Assembly (NCBI GenBank): GCA_030762895.1
Contig: CM061070.1
Location: 100,582,759-100,646,758, forward strand
DNA length: 64,000 nt
Direction: 5' to 3'
Source of the DNA: Sophora flavescens
Taxonomy: Eukaryota > Streptophyta > Magnoliopsida > Fabales > Fabaceae
Positions 1-10,282 of this stretch are shown in pieces. Position 1 is the stretch's first letter. Each line of letters begins with the position of its first letter. The position numbers were made by a program, and so were the translations under genes. Under the pieces are notes generated by a model. That model did not search any database and had not been told where the DNA came from. It saw nothing but the letters and a program-made list of their open reading frames with translations.

Positions 1-63
1 TTCACCATGCAAAAAAGCAGTCTTCACATCCATTTGTTCCAATTCCATGTCATAGTGAGTGAC
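1..63 (-). pseudogene. Copia-1 reverse transcriptase fragment, left of the Ath-A insertion
   Basis: Read on the minus strand, this stretch encodes the Ty1/copia RT motif QMDVKTAFLHG, preceded by residues that continue the coding frame ending at 12941. The two pieces are one RT domain split by Ath-A. Bases 59-63 (GTGAC) are the left copy of the 5-bp target duplication, repeated at 12936-12940. The rest of RT, RNase H and the 3' LTR of Copia-1 must lie to the left of the window. Confidence 0.9.
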
Positions 64-290
64 TGATGAGTGTGATTCCACCTCATCTTTGTCCATCATT
101 TTGCATGCATTTTCATGTAGTTTAGGCATATTTTTATTAGATTTTAGGTTAATTTTCCTTTGGAACGGGTAAGGCGGTTTTCGTGTGTTGTTTTGCAGAT
201 ATCAAGGGTAAATTGCTCAAGATCAACCATGATGAAGTTTGGATGAAGATGGAGCTTTAAAACTTAAGAAAATGAGCCAAACAGAGCCCA

Positions 291-578
291 TCACGGCCTA
301 GCCATGATGCCCATCACGGCCATGATCGAGCAAAACTAAAAAAGAACAAAGGCTGAAGTCAGAGTCTGTCACGGCCTAGCCGTGATAGCCATCACGGCCG
401 TGACCCAAAACCACCACAAGTCGGAAGCTGTCAGGGCCAGGCCATGATGGCCATCACGGCCGTGATGGCCGTCACGGTCAGGCCGTGATGAGCATCACGG
501 CCATGACAGACCAACCAGTGAAGAATTTTCAAGGCAGAATCCGTCACGGCCAGGCCGTGATAGCCATCACGGCCGTGA
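291..578 (+). repeat. Paired GC-rich dyad array in U3 of the Ath-A 5' LTR
   Basis: Each block is a long dyad (TCACGGCCTAGCCGTGA, arms around a 3-base centre), about 6 bases (for example TAGCCA), then a compact dyad TCACGGCCGTGA. Blocks begin at 291, 369, 431, 472 and 544; the one at 431 has a compact dyad before the next long one. Some copies carry A/G changes in one arm. The array lies 75-360 bp upstream of the TATA box, where retroelement enhancers sit. The 3' LTR copy is near 11624-11854. Confidence 0.85.
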
Positions 579-652
579 CGCGTATTACTTGGCTCAGAAG
601 TAACAGAATTGGATCTAATTTGAGTTGGATTAGGACTCTAACTGCCCAATTC

Positions 653-660
653 TATAAATA
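653..660 (+). promoter_or_regulatory. TATA box of Ath-A 5' LTR
   Basis: TATAAATA lies downstream of the dyad array and upstream of a CT-rich stretch (719-750), a usual arrangement for the U3/R promoter of a plant LTR. It is repeated at the matching place in the 3' LTR (about 11927-11935). Confidence 0.6.
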
Positions 661-970
661 AGGGACCAGGCAGAGGCAGAAATCATCAACACATTAGGGG
701 CTACTACTCTAGGCTTAGATCTCTCTTCTCCTCTTCTCTTCTCTTCTCTGATTTTTGTATTTTCATGCTATTTGTAATCATGCTTGTCATCTCCATGGCA
801 AGGCGTGAGTAGTAGCATAGTTTCTAGGGATTAGGGCTCTGCCCGAGGTTTGTTTATGATGTAAATTTGATGTAAACTCTTTGTTAATTACGATTTGCTT
901 TAGATCTGATTTCTAGTGTGTAAATCACTCATAAATTTTGGCAACCGTTATTTGCGTGACATAGACGTTC

Positions 971-1138
971 TAAGGAGGAACCTAGCGGTGAACTTAGGAT
1001 TTCTAGGGTGTTTAACTCGTAAAGCCCGGCAGCCACTGGTTTGTGAGATGTGGATGATCTAAGGAGGAACCTAGCGGTGAACTTAGGTTATTTGCATGAC
1101 TTAGACATTATAAGGAGGAACCTAGCGGTGAACTTAGG
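971..1138 (+). repeat. Three-copy repeat in the transcribed leader of the Ath-A LTR
   Basis: A unit of about 28 bp containing AAGGAGGAACCTAGCGGTGA, with a CCTAG/CTTAGG dyad, starts at 971, 1060 and 1111. It lies 310-490 bp downstream of the TATA box. A 70-codon reading frame across it (1050-1262) is repetitive and looks incidental. Ath-B and Ath-C carry a different four-copy repeat at the equivalent position. Confidence 0.75.
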
Positions 1139-1666
1139 TGTCGGACCTATAGAAGTCAGACTTGGGACTGAAATCACGAGAGTTAGAAGCCGTCCCTCGA
1201 GGAGCAACGAGTTGTCACGGAACGCAAAGGGTCCAATCTGGGATCGACTACCACGAGAGTAGGGGTCGGGTCAATTGGGCACGGCTTTTGTAACCCGAGA
1301 GGGAGCTTAAGCTATTAGAGGATAAACTCGCCTTCAAGGCAATTTCGGTGATCAACAAAGGTAAATCAGATTAGCAACATAAATAACCTCAAAGGTAACC
1401 CAAATCCCTAGGAATCCATTTAAATCGAAAACCCCAAAAACATTTGTTTTCTGTTTTAATTGTTCTCTGCTCATCTATCTCTTAATTTCAATTCAAACCT
1501 TTTTCAAAACCCTCTTTAAAACTGTCCAGAACTAATCGATTCGAAAACCGATTGCGATTCGAGAACACAGTCTCTGTGGGTTCGATATCTTTTATTACTT
1601 GACGGCAGTCCGGTACACTTGCCGGATTCGCACGAGCGCGCGTGCATACGCGCGACATCAAGTTTT

Positions 1667-1684
1667 TGGCGCCGTTGCCGGGGA
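1667..1684 (+). other. Ath-A primer-binding site (tRNA-Asp)
   Basis: TGGCGCCGTTGCCGGGGA is the exact complement of the 3' end of plant tRNA-Asp (TCCCCGGCAACGGCGCCA). It starts six bases after the LTR end. tRNA-Asp priming is characteristic of the Athila lineage. Confidence 0.9.
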
Positions 1685-1819
1685 CTGTGCCTTTTCGAAT
1701 CTCAATTCAAATTTTGAATTGATTTTTCTGGACCTTTTCTTTTTATTTGATTTTTATTTCTGAAATTTAAAAAATTCAAAAAAAAAAAATTCTTTTCCTT
1801 CTATTGTATCCATCTCTCT

Positions 1820-4146
1820 GTGTGTTATATGCAAAGATCTCTAAGTCTTGGGAGCCTTAGTGAGATTGATCCGGAGATCGAGAGGACCTTCCACAGACGT
1901 AGAAGACTACAAAGAGAGGGAGAAAGGTTGAGTCCTGTTCCACTCATGGCGAATCAACCGGATACAAAGCCTTTGAAGGACTACGCAGCCCCAAATGCGA
2001 GAGGCTTGCGAACTGGGATTGCAAGGCCAGAGATTGAGGCGGAAAACTATACCATACCGCCCATGCTAATCAACATGATTAGGCAACATCAATTCGGAGG
2101 ATTGCCTTCGGAGGACCCGACTGATCACATAGAAACATTCTTAGAGTTTACCGACGCAATCAGGATTAATGGAGCCTCAGTCGATGTTGTGCGTTTGAGA
2201 TTGTTCCCCTCATCTCTCACTGGAAAAGCGAAGGCCTGGCTAAAGCAAATCCCCGCTAACACTTTGACCACTTGGGACCAATTGGAGCAGGCGTTCTTGG
2301 AGAAATTCTTCCCTCCATCCAAGACGGCCTACATAAGAACCCAGATCACCGGCTTCTTCCAGAAAGACGGAGAATCATTATCGGAAGCCTGGGATCGTTA
2401 CAAGGGACTGCTGGAGTCGTGCCCACATCACGGACTCGAGAGGTGGTTAATAGTGCACACCTTCTATAACGGATTGGACTACTCTTCGAAGGTGTCACTA
2501 GATTCTGCAGCCGGTGGAGCGTTTATGAATAGGCCTCTCACCGAGGCATTCAACATCATCGAGAATGTCGCCACCAACTACCACCAATGGGTATCCGAAA
2601 GAGGTAATAACCCGAACAAGATTTCGGTGGGTAAGTTTGAGGTAAATAGCACAGATCTTATTATGTCAAATATAGACTCACTTAATAAACGTTTTTATCG
2701 GATGGAAATAGCTAATGTGAGAGATTTAGGTGCTAATAACCTTGTTTGTGAGATTTGTGGAATGCGGGGACATGACATGATGGGATGCCCACATGGATCC
2801 GGCGCTCGGGTGAACAAGTGAACTCTTGTAACAACTACTATGATACGAACCCGAAGCTGCCCAACTATGCTCCCCCAAATCCCTACAACCAAAGAAGGAA
2901 CAACCCTTACCTCTCCTACGGCAACTACAGCAACACGCTTAATCATGAGTTCCAAGAGGGTCAAGGTAATAAGAGAGCAGCACCGGGGTACCCTCAGGTA
3001 CAAAGATCTAAACTCGAGACTTTATTTGAAAGTTTTGTCGAAACTCAGACAAAACAGAATGAGGAGTTTAGACAACAAGGAAGGGCAGTGAGTGAGGCAA
3101 TAAAGGATCTAGCATCTAAGGTAGACAACTTAGCAACTCATAACAAGATGCTAGAAACCCAGATTGCCCAACAAGCCAGCACGTACTCGAGACCTAAGGG
3201 TGCATTCCCGGGGCAACCCGAAGCAAATCCCAATGAGCATTGGAATGTCATACACTTAAGGGATGATAAGCTTAGGGTGGGGGTAGCTGAAATGGAGGTG
3301 GAACCGGAGGAAGACATGAGCGAAAAAGAAGAGCCAGAACCGAAGTATGTCCCTCCACCACCGTACCAACCCCCGATACCTTTCCCACAAAGGTTGGTCA
3401 GGAAAAAGCAAGTAGATGTAGAGACTAAAATGCCTACTAAACTGAAAGACCCAGGTAGTTTCTCCATCTCTTGCTCGATCGGACAACTGCAAATTGACCA
3501 AGCCTTATGTGACCTAGGGGCTAGCACGAGCTTGATGTCCCTCACTATCATGGAAAGGTTGGGAAGCAAAGAGTTGAGACCATTCAAATTCCCCTTACAA
3601 ATTGCGGATGGCTCAACTAGGACTCCTCTAGGCATACTAGAGAATGTTCCTGTAAAGGTAGGGAAAATTCTCATCCCTACCGACTTCCTGGTATTGGACA
3701 TGAAAGGGAATTCTAAATTCCCCATCATTTTAGGAAGGCCATTCTTGGCAACCGCTGGAGCATTAATAGACGTAAGGAATGGCAAACTCTCTCTAAATGT
3801 AGAGGAAGGTAGGGTAAATTTTCAGTTGATTAACTCTTGTAACAACCCTCCTTTTGAGAGCCATGTGTGCAGAATTGATGTAACGTCTCCAGCGGTAGAG
3901 AAAGAACTTAACATGGAAGCAACTCCGAAGATATGCAAGGCTAATGATGCACCTAGCAGTGATGGAATTGGAGTTGCTGTCCATGCGGAAACAAAACTTC
4001 CGCCGGAAGAAAGGAAGGCTAGGAAACTCCGAGAGAAAAGAGCAAAGCGGAAGTGTTACTGGCCGTATGAGCAGAAACGGCTATTTGAAGGAGCTCCATG
4101 GAAAAGAAGTGTTCCTGCACTTCTACGCCCAGCCGACCCCGGTTGA
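1820..4146 (+). pseudogene. Ath-A gag-protease, one frameshift
   Basis: The first frame (1820-2821; a likelier methionine is at 1946) encodes an Athila-type gag with a capsid core around 2040-2500 (motifs WDQLEQAFLEKFFPP and SLSEAWDRYKGLL). It ends with a CX2CX4HX4C zinc knuckle (CEICGMRGHDMMGC, about 2751-2792). The natural continuation is in another frame (2785-4146), so a one-base indel near 2790-2815 breaks the polyprotein. The second frame carries a proline-rich linker, a coiled segment and an aspartic protease with active site LCDLGAST (Asp codon at 3511) and the flap-side motif IILGRPFL. A lysine/arginine-rich tail closes it. No RT follows the stop, so this is a gag-pro-only element rather than a truncated pol. 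Confidence 0.85.
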
Positions 4147-5992
4147 CTGAAGGAAGTTTGGTCAAGCTTAAGACCATAAATAAGCGCTTCTTGGGAGGCA
4201 ACCCAAGTTTTCTTTCCCTTTTTCCTTTTGTTTTTGAATTCACCTCTTGAATAATTTGAGAAGATCAAGAGGCAAAAATATCATTAATAGGTTTGTCTAG
4301 TGTTTTCAGGTTGAGAAAGAGAAGAAGAGCATAAAAAAAATAAAGTCAGAGGCCATCACGCCCTGACCGTGACAGTGGTCACGGCCGTGATGAACTAAAC
4401 AAGAGCACAGAAAGGATCACGGACTAGCCGTGACAACCATCACGGGCGTGATGAGTAGGATGCCAAGATCAGAGAGCATCACGGCCTAGCCGTGATGTAG
4501 ATCACGGCCGTGACAGGGCAACTCCTGAGGACCAGAAATGATCACGGCCTGCCCGTGAAGAGCCTCACGGCCGTGATAAAATTTCTACCCAAGTTTTGAC
4601 TGGAATGTGAAGCCAACACCCGCTACCGACTCGGTAAGTTGTTCCATTTTTCTCCTCTCTCTGACTTGATTATTTACATTGGAGACAATGTAAGTAATCA
4701 AGCTTGGGGTGGGGGTATTTATTTTTGCATTTGCATGGTTGCATTCATATTGCATTCACATAGGCATAGATTGGTATGATCACATTCTCTAGATTGCCTC
4801 TCACTTGGAACATGCATCCGATTGTGAGAACTTGGAGCCAAATGAATTGAGATAGTGAATTTTGAACCCAATTTTTCATTATTCTTGTGATATGGCTAAA
4901 AATAAAAATTCTTGAGATAATCATTTGATAGTTGATAATTAGCATGTGGTTCCTTAAACTTGTGTACCTCACTGATTTTTGAACTACTAAATGTAAGATT
5001 TTGAGCCAAAAGGGGTATTCACTAAATCTACCCCATTTCTTGTGATAGAGTGATTTAATTCCTCTTGGACTGTATTTTCTAGAACTTGACTTGAAACCAT
5101 TTCAAAACTTAAAAATTTCTGAAAACATTTTTGGAAATGATTGAGGCACTAGGTATTTTTCCGGCCTCCCGAGCTTTGAATGATAAATGCTACCCCTTAG
5201 TTGCCCAATTTTGAGCCTAAAGAAAAAATACTTTTCTTGGTACCTTGAATTAATTTGATAAATAGTGCTTGGTATGGCACCTTTTAAAGTATTACAAAAA
5301 GGGCAAAATGGTAGTTGGAAAAAGTATGGGATGAAAAAGCTAGAAAGTAATTTCTCTTGAGCTATAAATCTCCCCTTCTCCAAACAAATAAAAATGAAAT
5401 AAACAAAAAAAAAAATGGAGAAGGGGATGACAAAGAAAGTGAGAAATGAAAAGAAAAAGAAAAAAAAATTAAATGAAGGAAGAAAGGTGGAAAAGTAAAC
5501 CAAAGCCCAAAAAGGGGTATTTTAGAAGGTGTCATGCTTTGTAATGTTTGATAATCTGTCTAGCCTTCTTGAAATTCCCTTTCCTTGATTTTCCCACCTT
5601 ACAATAAATCCCATGGCCACATTACGACCAAAGGAAAAGACCTCTTGATTCTTAAGTGTTTTCATTAATAAAGTGGAGATTTGGTTAATGGTCAAGCCTA
5701 TGGTAAAATACTTTCCTTGAGGAAATGGAGTGAATTGTCATAAACCCTAAAACACTTGAGTGAGGTGAGGTGAGTGCCCAAATCAGTGAGGACATGAAAT
5801 TTAAAAAAAAAAAAAAAACCTAAGCTTCTAATTGGACTAGAAATTGATTATCTCTTGAGTGCTTATTAAAAATGCCTATTACTTGGATTAGCTTCTAGGG
5901 TTCTTGGTTCACTATCCATGCTTTGAATGATTTATATCTTATGGCCTGAGTAATTGCTTGAGGACAAGCAAAGTTTTAAGCTTGGGGTGATT
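4147..5992 (+). other. Ath-A 3' non-coding region with conserved box and polypurine tract
   Basis: No coding potential is seen. A box with GCGCTTCTTGGGAGGCAACC (about 4181-4206) lies just after the gag-pro stop and reappears, inverted, in Ath-D near 63893. A second dyad array follows (4354-4580). GGAGACAATG then AAGCTTGGGGTGGGGG at 4681-4718 resembles an internal polypurine tract. The terminal PPT is AAGCTTGGGGTGATT (about 5979-5992) right before the 3' LTR. The rest is AT-rich with A- and T-runs. Confidence 0.7.
4354..4580 (+). repeat. Dyad array inside the Ath-A internal region, about 62-bp period
   Basis: Four blocks of long dyad plus compact dyad begin at 4356, 4417, 4479 and 4542, so the spacing is 61, 62 and 63 bp. 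The words are those of the LTR array (for example TCACGGCCTAGCCGTGA then TCACGGCCGTGA), but the linkers differ. Position near the 3' end of the internal domain means this copy is transcribed. Confidence 0.85.
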
Positions 5993-6611
5993 TGATGAGT
6001 GTGATTCCACCTCATCTTTGTCCATCATTTTGCATGCATTTTCATGTAGTTTAGGCATATTTTTATTAGATTTTAGGTTAATTTTCCTTTGGAACGGGTA
6101 AGGCGGTTTTCGTGTGTTGTTTTGCAGATATCAAGGGTAAATTGCTCAAGATCAACCATGATGAAGTTTGGATGAAGATGGAGCTTTAAAACTGAAGAAA
6201 ATGAGCCAAACAGAGCCCATCACGGCCTAGCCATGATGCCCATCACGGCCATTGACCGTGCTGTCGCCACGCGCCAAAAAGAACGAGCCTTTACAAAATA
6301 ATGTAGTATAGAGCGACAACTCGGATCGTCTCTCAAGGACTCTTTAGTTGTTGTTATTATTAACAGAAAAAGTTAGAAAAAGTCAGAATTGGGGGTTTTG
6401 GATTGAGAACTAAATTAAGAAGCAAAACAGAAAACAAAGCAAGAAAACAGAGCAGTTACCAAATAAGCTAAAGCGATTAACCTACTGCTTTTGGTTTCCC
6501 AACTATCATTGGTTCATGCAAATTCCTAGCCCTAAGCAGATTCTAATCCCCTCCCGGTTGTAGCAATAATTCACAAGCGGAACCACTACTACGGATATAT
6601 GTCCCTATTCC

Positions 6612-6760
6612 CGAATTAAGCAAACGGGGTTCAGCCCTTCGTGAACTAAGCGAACACGAAACGTACACACGCGAATTAAGCAAACGCGATTATATATAGG
6701 AACATGATATCACCGAGATAAACCAACACAACACAATATACTCCTGAATTAAGCAAACAG
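6612..6760 (-). repeat. Four-copy GAATTAAGCAAACG leader repeat in Ath-B LTR
   Basis: Copies at about 6612, 6640 (GTGAACTAAGCGAACACG), 6671 and 6744 lie 230-380 bp downstream of the TATA-like box in element sense, inside the transcribed leader. The same repeat occurs in the other Ath-B LTR (about 10640-10790) and in the Ath-C LTR (about 56894-57045). Confidence 0.75.
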
Positions 6761-7020
6761 AAATATAAAGCATGGCATTGAAAAGAGAAAAGGAAATGAA
6801 AACAGGAAATACAAGAACCTCAAGTATGGCTAGAAGCCAATTACAGTAGATTAATCAAGGAGACTAGCTCTCCATTACAAAAGGAAAACAAAACATAACT
6901 AGAAAGAAAACAAAAGACTAACTAAGACTAGCTCAGAAACTAGCCAAAACTGGCTAATTCTGACCCTCCCTTCATTTCTGCCTAAGACTGCTTATATACA
7001 CGTTTCTGGAGTCAGAGTAC

Positions 7021-7345
7021 TCGCGAGGCGAAGCACTGATCGCGAGGCGAATTACATGAAAGGTCTGCAACTCTTTATCTTCTCGCGAGGCGAGCACATC
7101 CTTCGCGGGGCGAACTCTTCAGCTTCCAACTGTTACGCCCGTGGCATTCAACACGCCCAAACCGTGATGGCTTCTGATCTTCCAATACTCGCGAGGCGAA
7201 GGAATGCTCGCGAGGCGAACCCTTCAACTTCAGAATTGCCACGGCTGTGATCTTCAACACGGGCAAGCCGTGATCGTCTCTGACTTTTTCATTGTTGCAA
7301 TACTCGCGGGGCGAGAGATTATTCGCGGGGCGAGTGGCTCCAGAT
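7021..7345 (-). repeat. Paired dyad array in U3 of the Ath-B 3' LTR
   Basis: Pairs of TCGCGAGGCGA (arms TCGC/GCGA around a 3-base centre; a variant is TCGCGGGGCGA) start 19 bp apart within a pair: 7021/7040, 7083/7102, 7189/7208 and about 7303/7322. They are interspersed with pairs of CACGGC/GCCGTG-type dyads at about 7135-7170 and 7239-7272. Blocks repeat every 50-62 bp and stop about 25 bp upstream of the TATA-like box. The second LTR repeats the array at about 11047-11363. Confidence 0.85.
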
Positions 7346-7549
7346 TTATTACTTTTTATTAACCTGAAAATAGAAAATAAAAGTAAATAATTATTCAACT
7401 CTAAAACAACTAAATTAACATAAAAACAATTTACAGACTCAAAATACTACTTAGGAACAATCAAGTCTAATTTGGGTAAAAATGGTATAAAATAAGCACA
7501 AAGCCAAGGTCTTTACTAGTTATAAAACCAGTCAAACAGAGGCTCATCA

Positions 7550-8986
7550 AAATACCCCAAACTTAAACTTTGCTTGTCCCCAAGCAAACTACACTCAAAA
7601 ACTTAAAAAGACTCAAGACCTGGCAAGCTTAAGAATTCAATTAACTTTCACACAGATTTCAAGCAATTTTTCAAAGAATTTTTCTTTCAATGTTCCCCCC
7701 TTTCAAGCAAAGTAATCCAATCCCCACAATCATTTATTCTAAACAATTGAGAAATTAATCATTCAGACAATCAGAAATCTAAGCAGGGGATCTAAGTTAC
7801 ACACAAAAGGGAGATCACCAAAATCAAACAACTGCCTTCCTCACAAGGGAGATTTGTGTTTCACTCATCGCTCAGTTTGTGTCAGGCTAGCAACATTTCA
7901 CTCAGTTTTCACTTTTAAGAGCACTTCCCATAAATTTGATTTTCATCTCAAAATGGTTCCCACAGAAAACATGCAAGCAACATCAAAAGGTCTTTTATGG
8001 GTTGTAATGGGGCCTGGCTAAGGGTAGGATGTACAAATGAACTAGGCTGAAGACCCTAGGAACTAAGAGAGCATGAACTTTATTTACACTTTGAAATTCA
8101 CTCAAGTTCCTTTTTCATTTTTCATTTTGCCTTGGGTGACTACAACCTTTTTATTTCTTTTTTGGCATTTTTTATTTTTTTATTTTTTTTTCTGTTTTTT
8201 TTTCTTTTCTTTTCTTTTTTTTTTCACAAATTTTTTTTTTTGATAGAAACCAATCCCAAACAACATGTTACACCTTGCAGCCACCCCAAACTTAGTTTCT
8301 TGCACCCACTCTAAGATTACATGCTCTCCTAATCCTAAGATCGGGTTAACATGGTTTTCCAGATTTTTGGGCTTATAACATTAGGTTATCAAGAATTAAC
8401 AGGCTAATAGGCTCAATGGGGCTAACTAAGGAACATGCATTAGGAGTTGGTTATTTTTAGGCTAAGTAGCTATTTACAAGGAAAATGCCTAAATCATTTG
8501 AAGCAAACACATAATCATGCAAACCAAAAAGAGATTTAATCAAATTCAGGAAAGTGCAACTTAAAAAGTGATTTTCACACAATTTAAAACATGTTGGAGG
8601 CTCAAAACCTCACCTGGACATTTTTATTTTTATTTTTTTTTGCAAATTATTTGAAAGAGATTCTATCCCTAGTGTGTGCTTCCTATCACCCCCAAACTTA
8701 TCATAAATCATGTTATCATAACAAAATCCCAAAGTTCAGTTTTCAATCACATGGGGATCATTTTTCAAATTTTTTTTTTTTTTTTTATAAAAAATCTAGG
8801 GGGAAAATAGTCAACACTTACATGCAATCAATCTATGCAAAAATTAATCAAATCCATCAAACTTGCCATAACCAAGACACAAACACAACTCCCGAGCTTC
8901 TCAAATTATTCAGGAGCATTATTGACAATAAAACAGAAATAAGGCAAGAAAAAGAAAATTAAAAAGAAGAAAGGGTTAAGAAAAAC
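7550..8986 (-). other. Ath-B 3' non-coding region
   Basis: This 1.4 kb has no credible ORF. Next to the LTR is the polypurine tract (minus strand: ACAAGCAAAGTTTAAGTTTG and then GGGTATTTT). The region is similar in order and sequence to 57851-59315 of Ath-C and 62486-63880 of Ath-D, with shared phrases such as TGTAATGGGGCCTGGCTAAG. It includes T-runs at 8150-8245 and 8770-8790. Confidence 0.7.
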
Positions 8987-10150
8987 TCATTGAGGGGCGG
9001 TTCCACCGGGATCCCATTGCTTGTAACATAAGTCCCACATGGTAGCCAAAGGACTGAAATTCATTCCAAGCCTCCCTAACTTGCAGCTTTGATGCGGAGG
9101 TGAGCACTTGACAATTATAATAACTCCACCCAGTGCGGCGGACTTTTCACTTCCTCTGGGGTCACAGATGACCTCCTTCTCAATAAAGTCTCCCCAATAG
9201 AAGTGGGGCTCAACCTCTTGGACCGGCCATGGTGCAAGATCCAAGGGTGCAAAATCCATCACTGGTTCCTCAGGGGGAGGTGGCAAACAGTTAGAAAGTG
9301 TTACTGGTGCTGCTTCAACTTCTGCAATGTCTTCATCTACTGCACTAACAAATTTTTCACCTGTTATACACGCAGAAATTTCAGCACACACCAAACATAG
9401 GTTAGAGTTAGTACATATATTACAAGAAAATGAATCAGAAAAAGTTAGAATGTCTGGGAATTCTTCAATCAATTCATCCACCCCATTACTCTCAACACAT
9501 TCAATTGTTTTACTTGAATCATCTACTCCCAAAGGTTCTTCTTTATCTTCAGGCACGGGGGAGCAGACGTCCTCTTGATCCTCTTTATCTAAGTTTCCTG
9601 AACAGAACAAACCTGCAAAACGATCCGCATTTTCTATTTTTCCTGAAAAGTATAAACCTGTAAAACATTCCACACACAATGCAATTCCATCGCAATAACA
9701 AGCATTAGGATCAGGGGATTCAACACTAAATTCATCATCAACAGAAACATTATCAGAATCATAATCAGAAGTATTTTCAAAAATAACTGGTGACTCTGTA
9801 CGATCTTCCAGGGGCTGTGGAGGTAGCATTGCAGCCGAGTTGGCGGTAACTTGATCAATTAGAGCCCACAATTTCTGAGATTCAGCTTGGCTCCTCTGGT
9901 GGGCTTCAAGATTACTTGCCTCCATTGCCTCCATCCTCTGTTGAAATTCAAGATTGTATGCTTCCGTTTGTGCAGCCATTTGTTGTAGCATTGAAGCAAT
10001 CTCATCCAAGGTGCTCTGTGAAGGTTCGGAAGGTGCAGAGGTGGTCACTTGGCTAGGATAGTATGGTGGTGGGTCATTAAAACTAGGATAATACATGCAA
10101 GGTGGTTCATAATAAACATTAGGCAAATATCCATACATGTAATTATCCAT
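8987..10150 (-). CDS. Orphan ORF of Ath-B, 387 residues, function unknown
   Basis: I do not recognise this protein. The first ATG (10148-10150) lies about 110 bp after the PBS and the frame is open to 8987, so it is the only product the element could make. The N-terminus is rich in Tyr and Pro (MDNYMYGYLPNVYYEPP). Residues about 45-115 look like a Gln/Glu/Ala-rich coiled coil. The middle is acidic and carries two similar cysteine clusters, CYCDGIALCVEC (C-x-C-x5-C-x2-C) and CNICTNSNLCLVC (C-x2-C-x5-C-x2-C), which could bind zinc. These are not the CX2CX4HX4C knuckle of gag. A Pro/Glu-rich stretch (PPPPEEP) follows. It could be a degenerate or replaced gag, or captured host sequence. Role in packaging is speculation. 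Confidence 0.65.
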   Translation of the reverse strand: MDNYMYGYLPNVYYEPPCMYYPSFNDPPPYYPSQVTTSAPSEPSQSTLDEIASMLQQMAAQTEAYNLEFQQRMEAMEASNLEAHQRSQAESQKLWALIDQVTANSAAMLPPQPLEDRTESPVIFENTSDYDSDNVSVDDEFSVESPDPNACYCDGIALCVECFTGLYFSGKIENADRFAGLFCSGNLDKEDQEDVCSPVPEDKEEPLGVDDSSKTIECVESNGVDELIEEFPDILTFSDSFSCNICTNSNLCLVCAEISACITGEKFVSAVDEDIAEVEAAPVTLSNCLPPPPEEPVMDFAPLDLAPWPVQEVEPHFYWGDFIEKEVICDPRGSEKSAALGGVIIIVKCSPPHQSCKLGRLGMNFSPLATMWDLCYKQWDPGGTAPQ

Positions 10151-10259
10151 GGCAATCAAACAACCAGACAAGCAGACAAAACTAATTCAGGAATGCAAAA
10201 GGGTTTTTTTTTTTTTTTTTTTCAAAAATTATTTTCTGCTAATAACAACAAACCAGAGT

Positions 10260-10277
10260 TCCCCGGCAACGGCGCCA
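10260..10277 (-). other. Ath-B primer-binding site (tRNA-Asp)
   Basis: The plus strand reads TCCCCGGCAACGGCGCCA, identical to the tRNA-Asp 3' end. On the minus strand this is the same 18-base PBS as in Ath-A. It lies five bases from the LTR start at 10283 and fixes the orientation of the element. Confidence 0.9.
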
Positions 10278-10282
10278 ATTTT

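Larger units (their letters stand above)
64..1660 (+). repeat. Ath-A 5' LTR (1597 bp)
   Basis: Direct repeat of 5993-6252 plus 11581-12935. It contains, in order, a dyad array (291-578), a TATA box (653-660), a leader repeat array (971-1138) and a 3' end rich in CGCG just before the PBS. The 3' copy totals 1615 bp. The 18-bp difference equals one extra dyad unit. Confidence 0.93.
6253..7549 (-). repeat. Ath-B 3' LTR (1297 bp)
   Basis: In sense (leftward) order it holds a dyad array (7345 to 7021), a TATA-like TATATAAG (about 6991-6998) and a four-copy leader repeat around GAATTAAGCAAACG (6612-6760). It pairs with 10283-11575. Differences between the two copies cluster at CTG/CAG sites in 6930-7140. 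Confidence 0.9.

Noticed and set aside
291..578. CRISPR-like array of regularly spaced palindromic repeats
   Set aside because: Repeats are paired, variable and embedded in plant LTRs with TATA boxes. Linkers are conserved between families rather than unique spacers, and there are no cas genes.
1050..1262. 70-codon ORF present in both Ath-A LTRs
   Set aside because: It is a translation of the three-copy leader repeat and its conservation follows from LTR identity.
4690..4720. Second LTR border after the internal polypurine-like tract of Ath-A
   Set aside because: No TG-start LTR sequence follows, and the true 3' LTR begins at 5993 with its own PPT.
5102..5503. 133-codon minus-strand ORF in Ath-A
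   Set aside because: Phe/Lys-rich translation of A/T runs, antisense to the element's non-coding region.
7075..7398. 107-codon ORFs over Ath-B dyad arrays
   Set aside because: They are repeat translations (SPREH-type) present in both LTRs and, in another form, in Ath-C.
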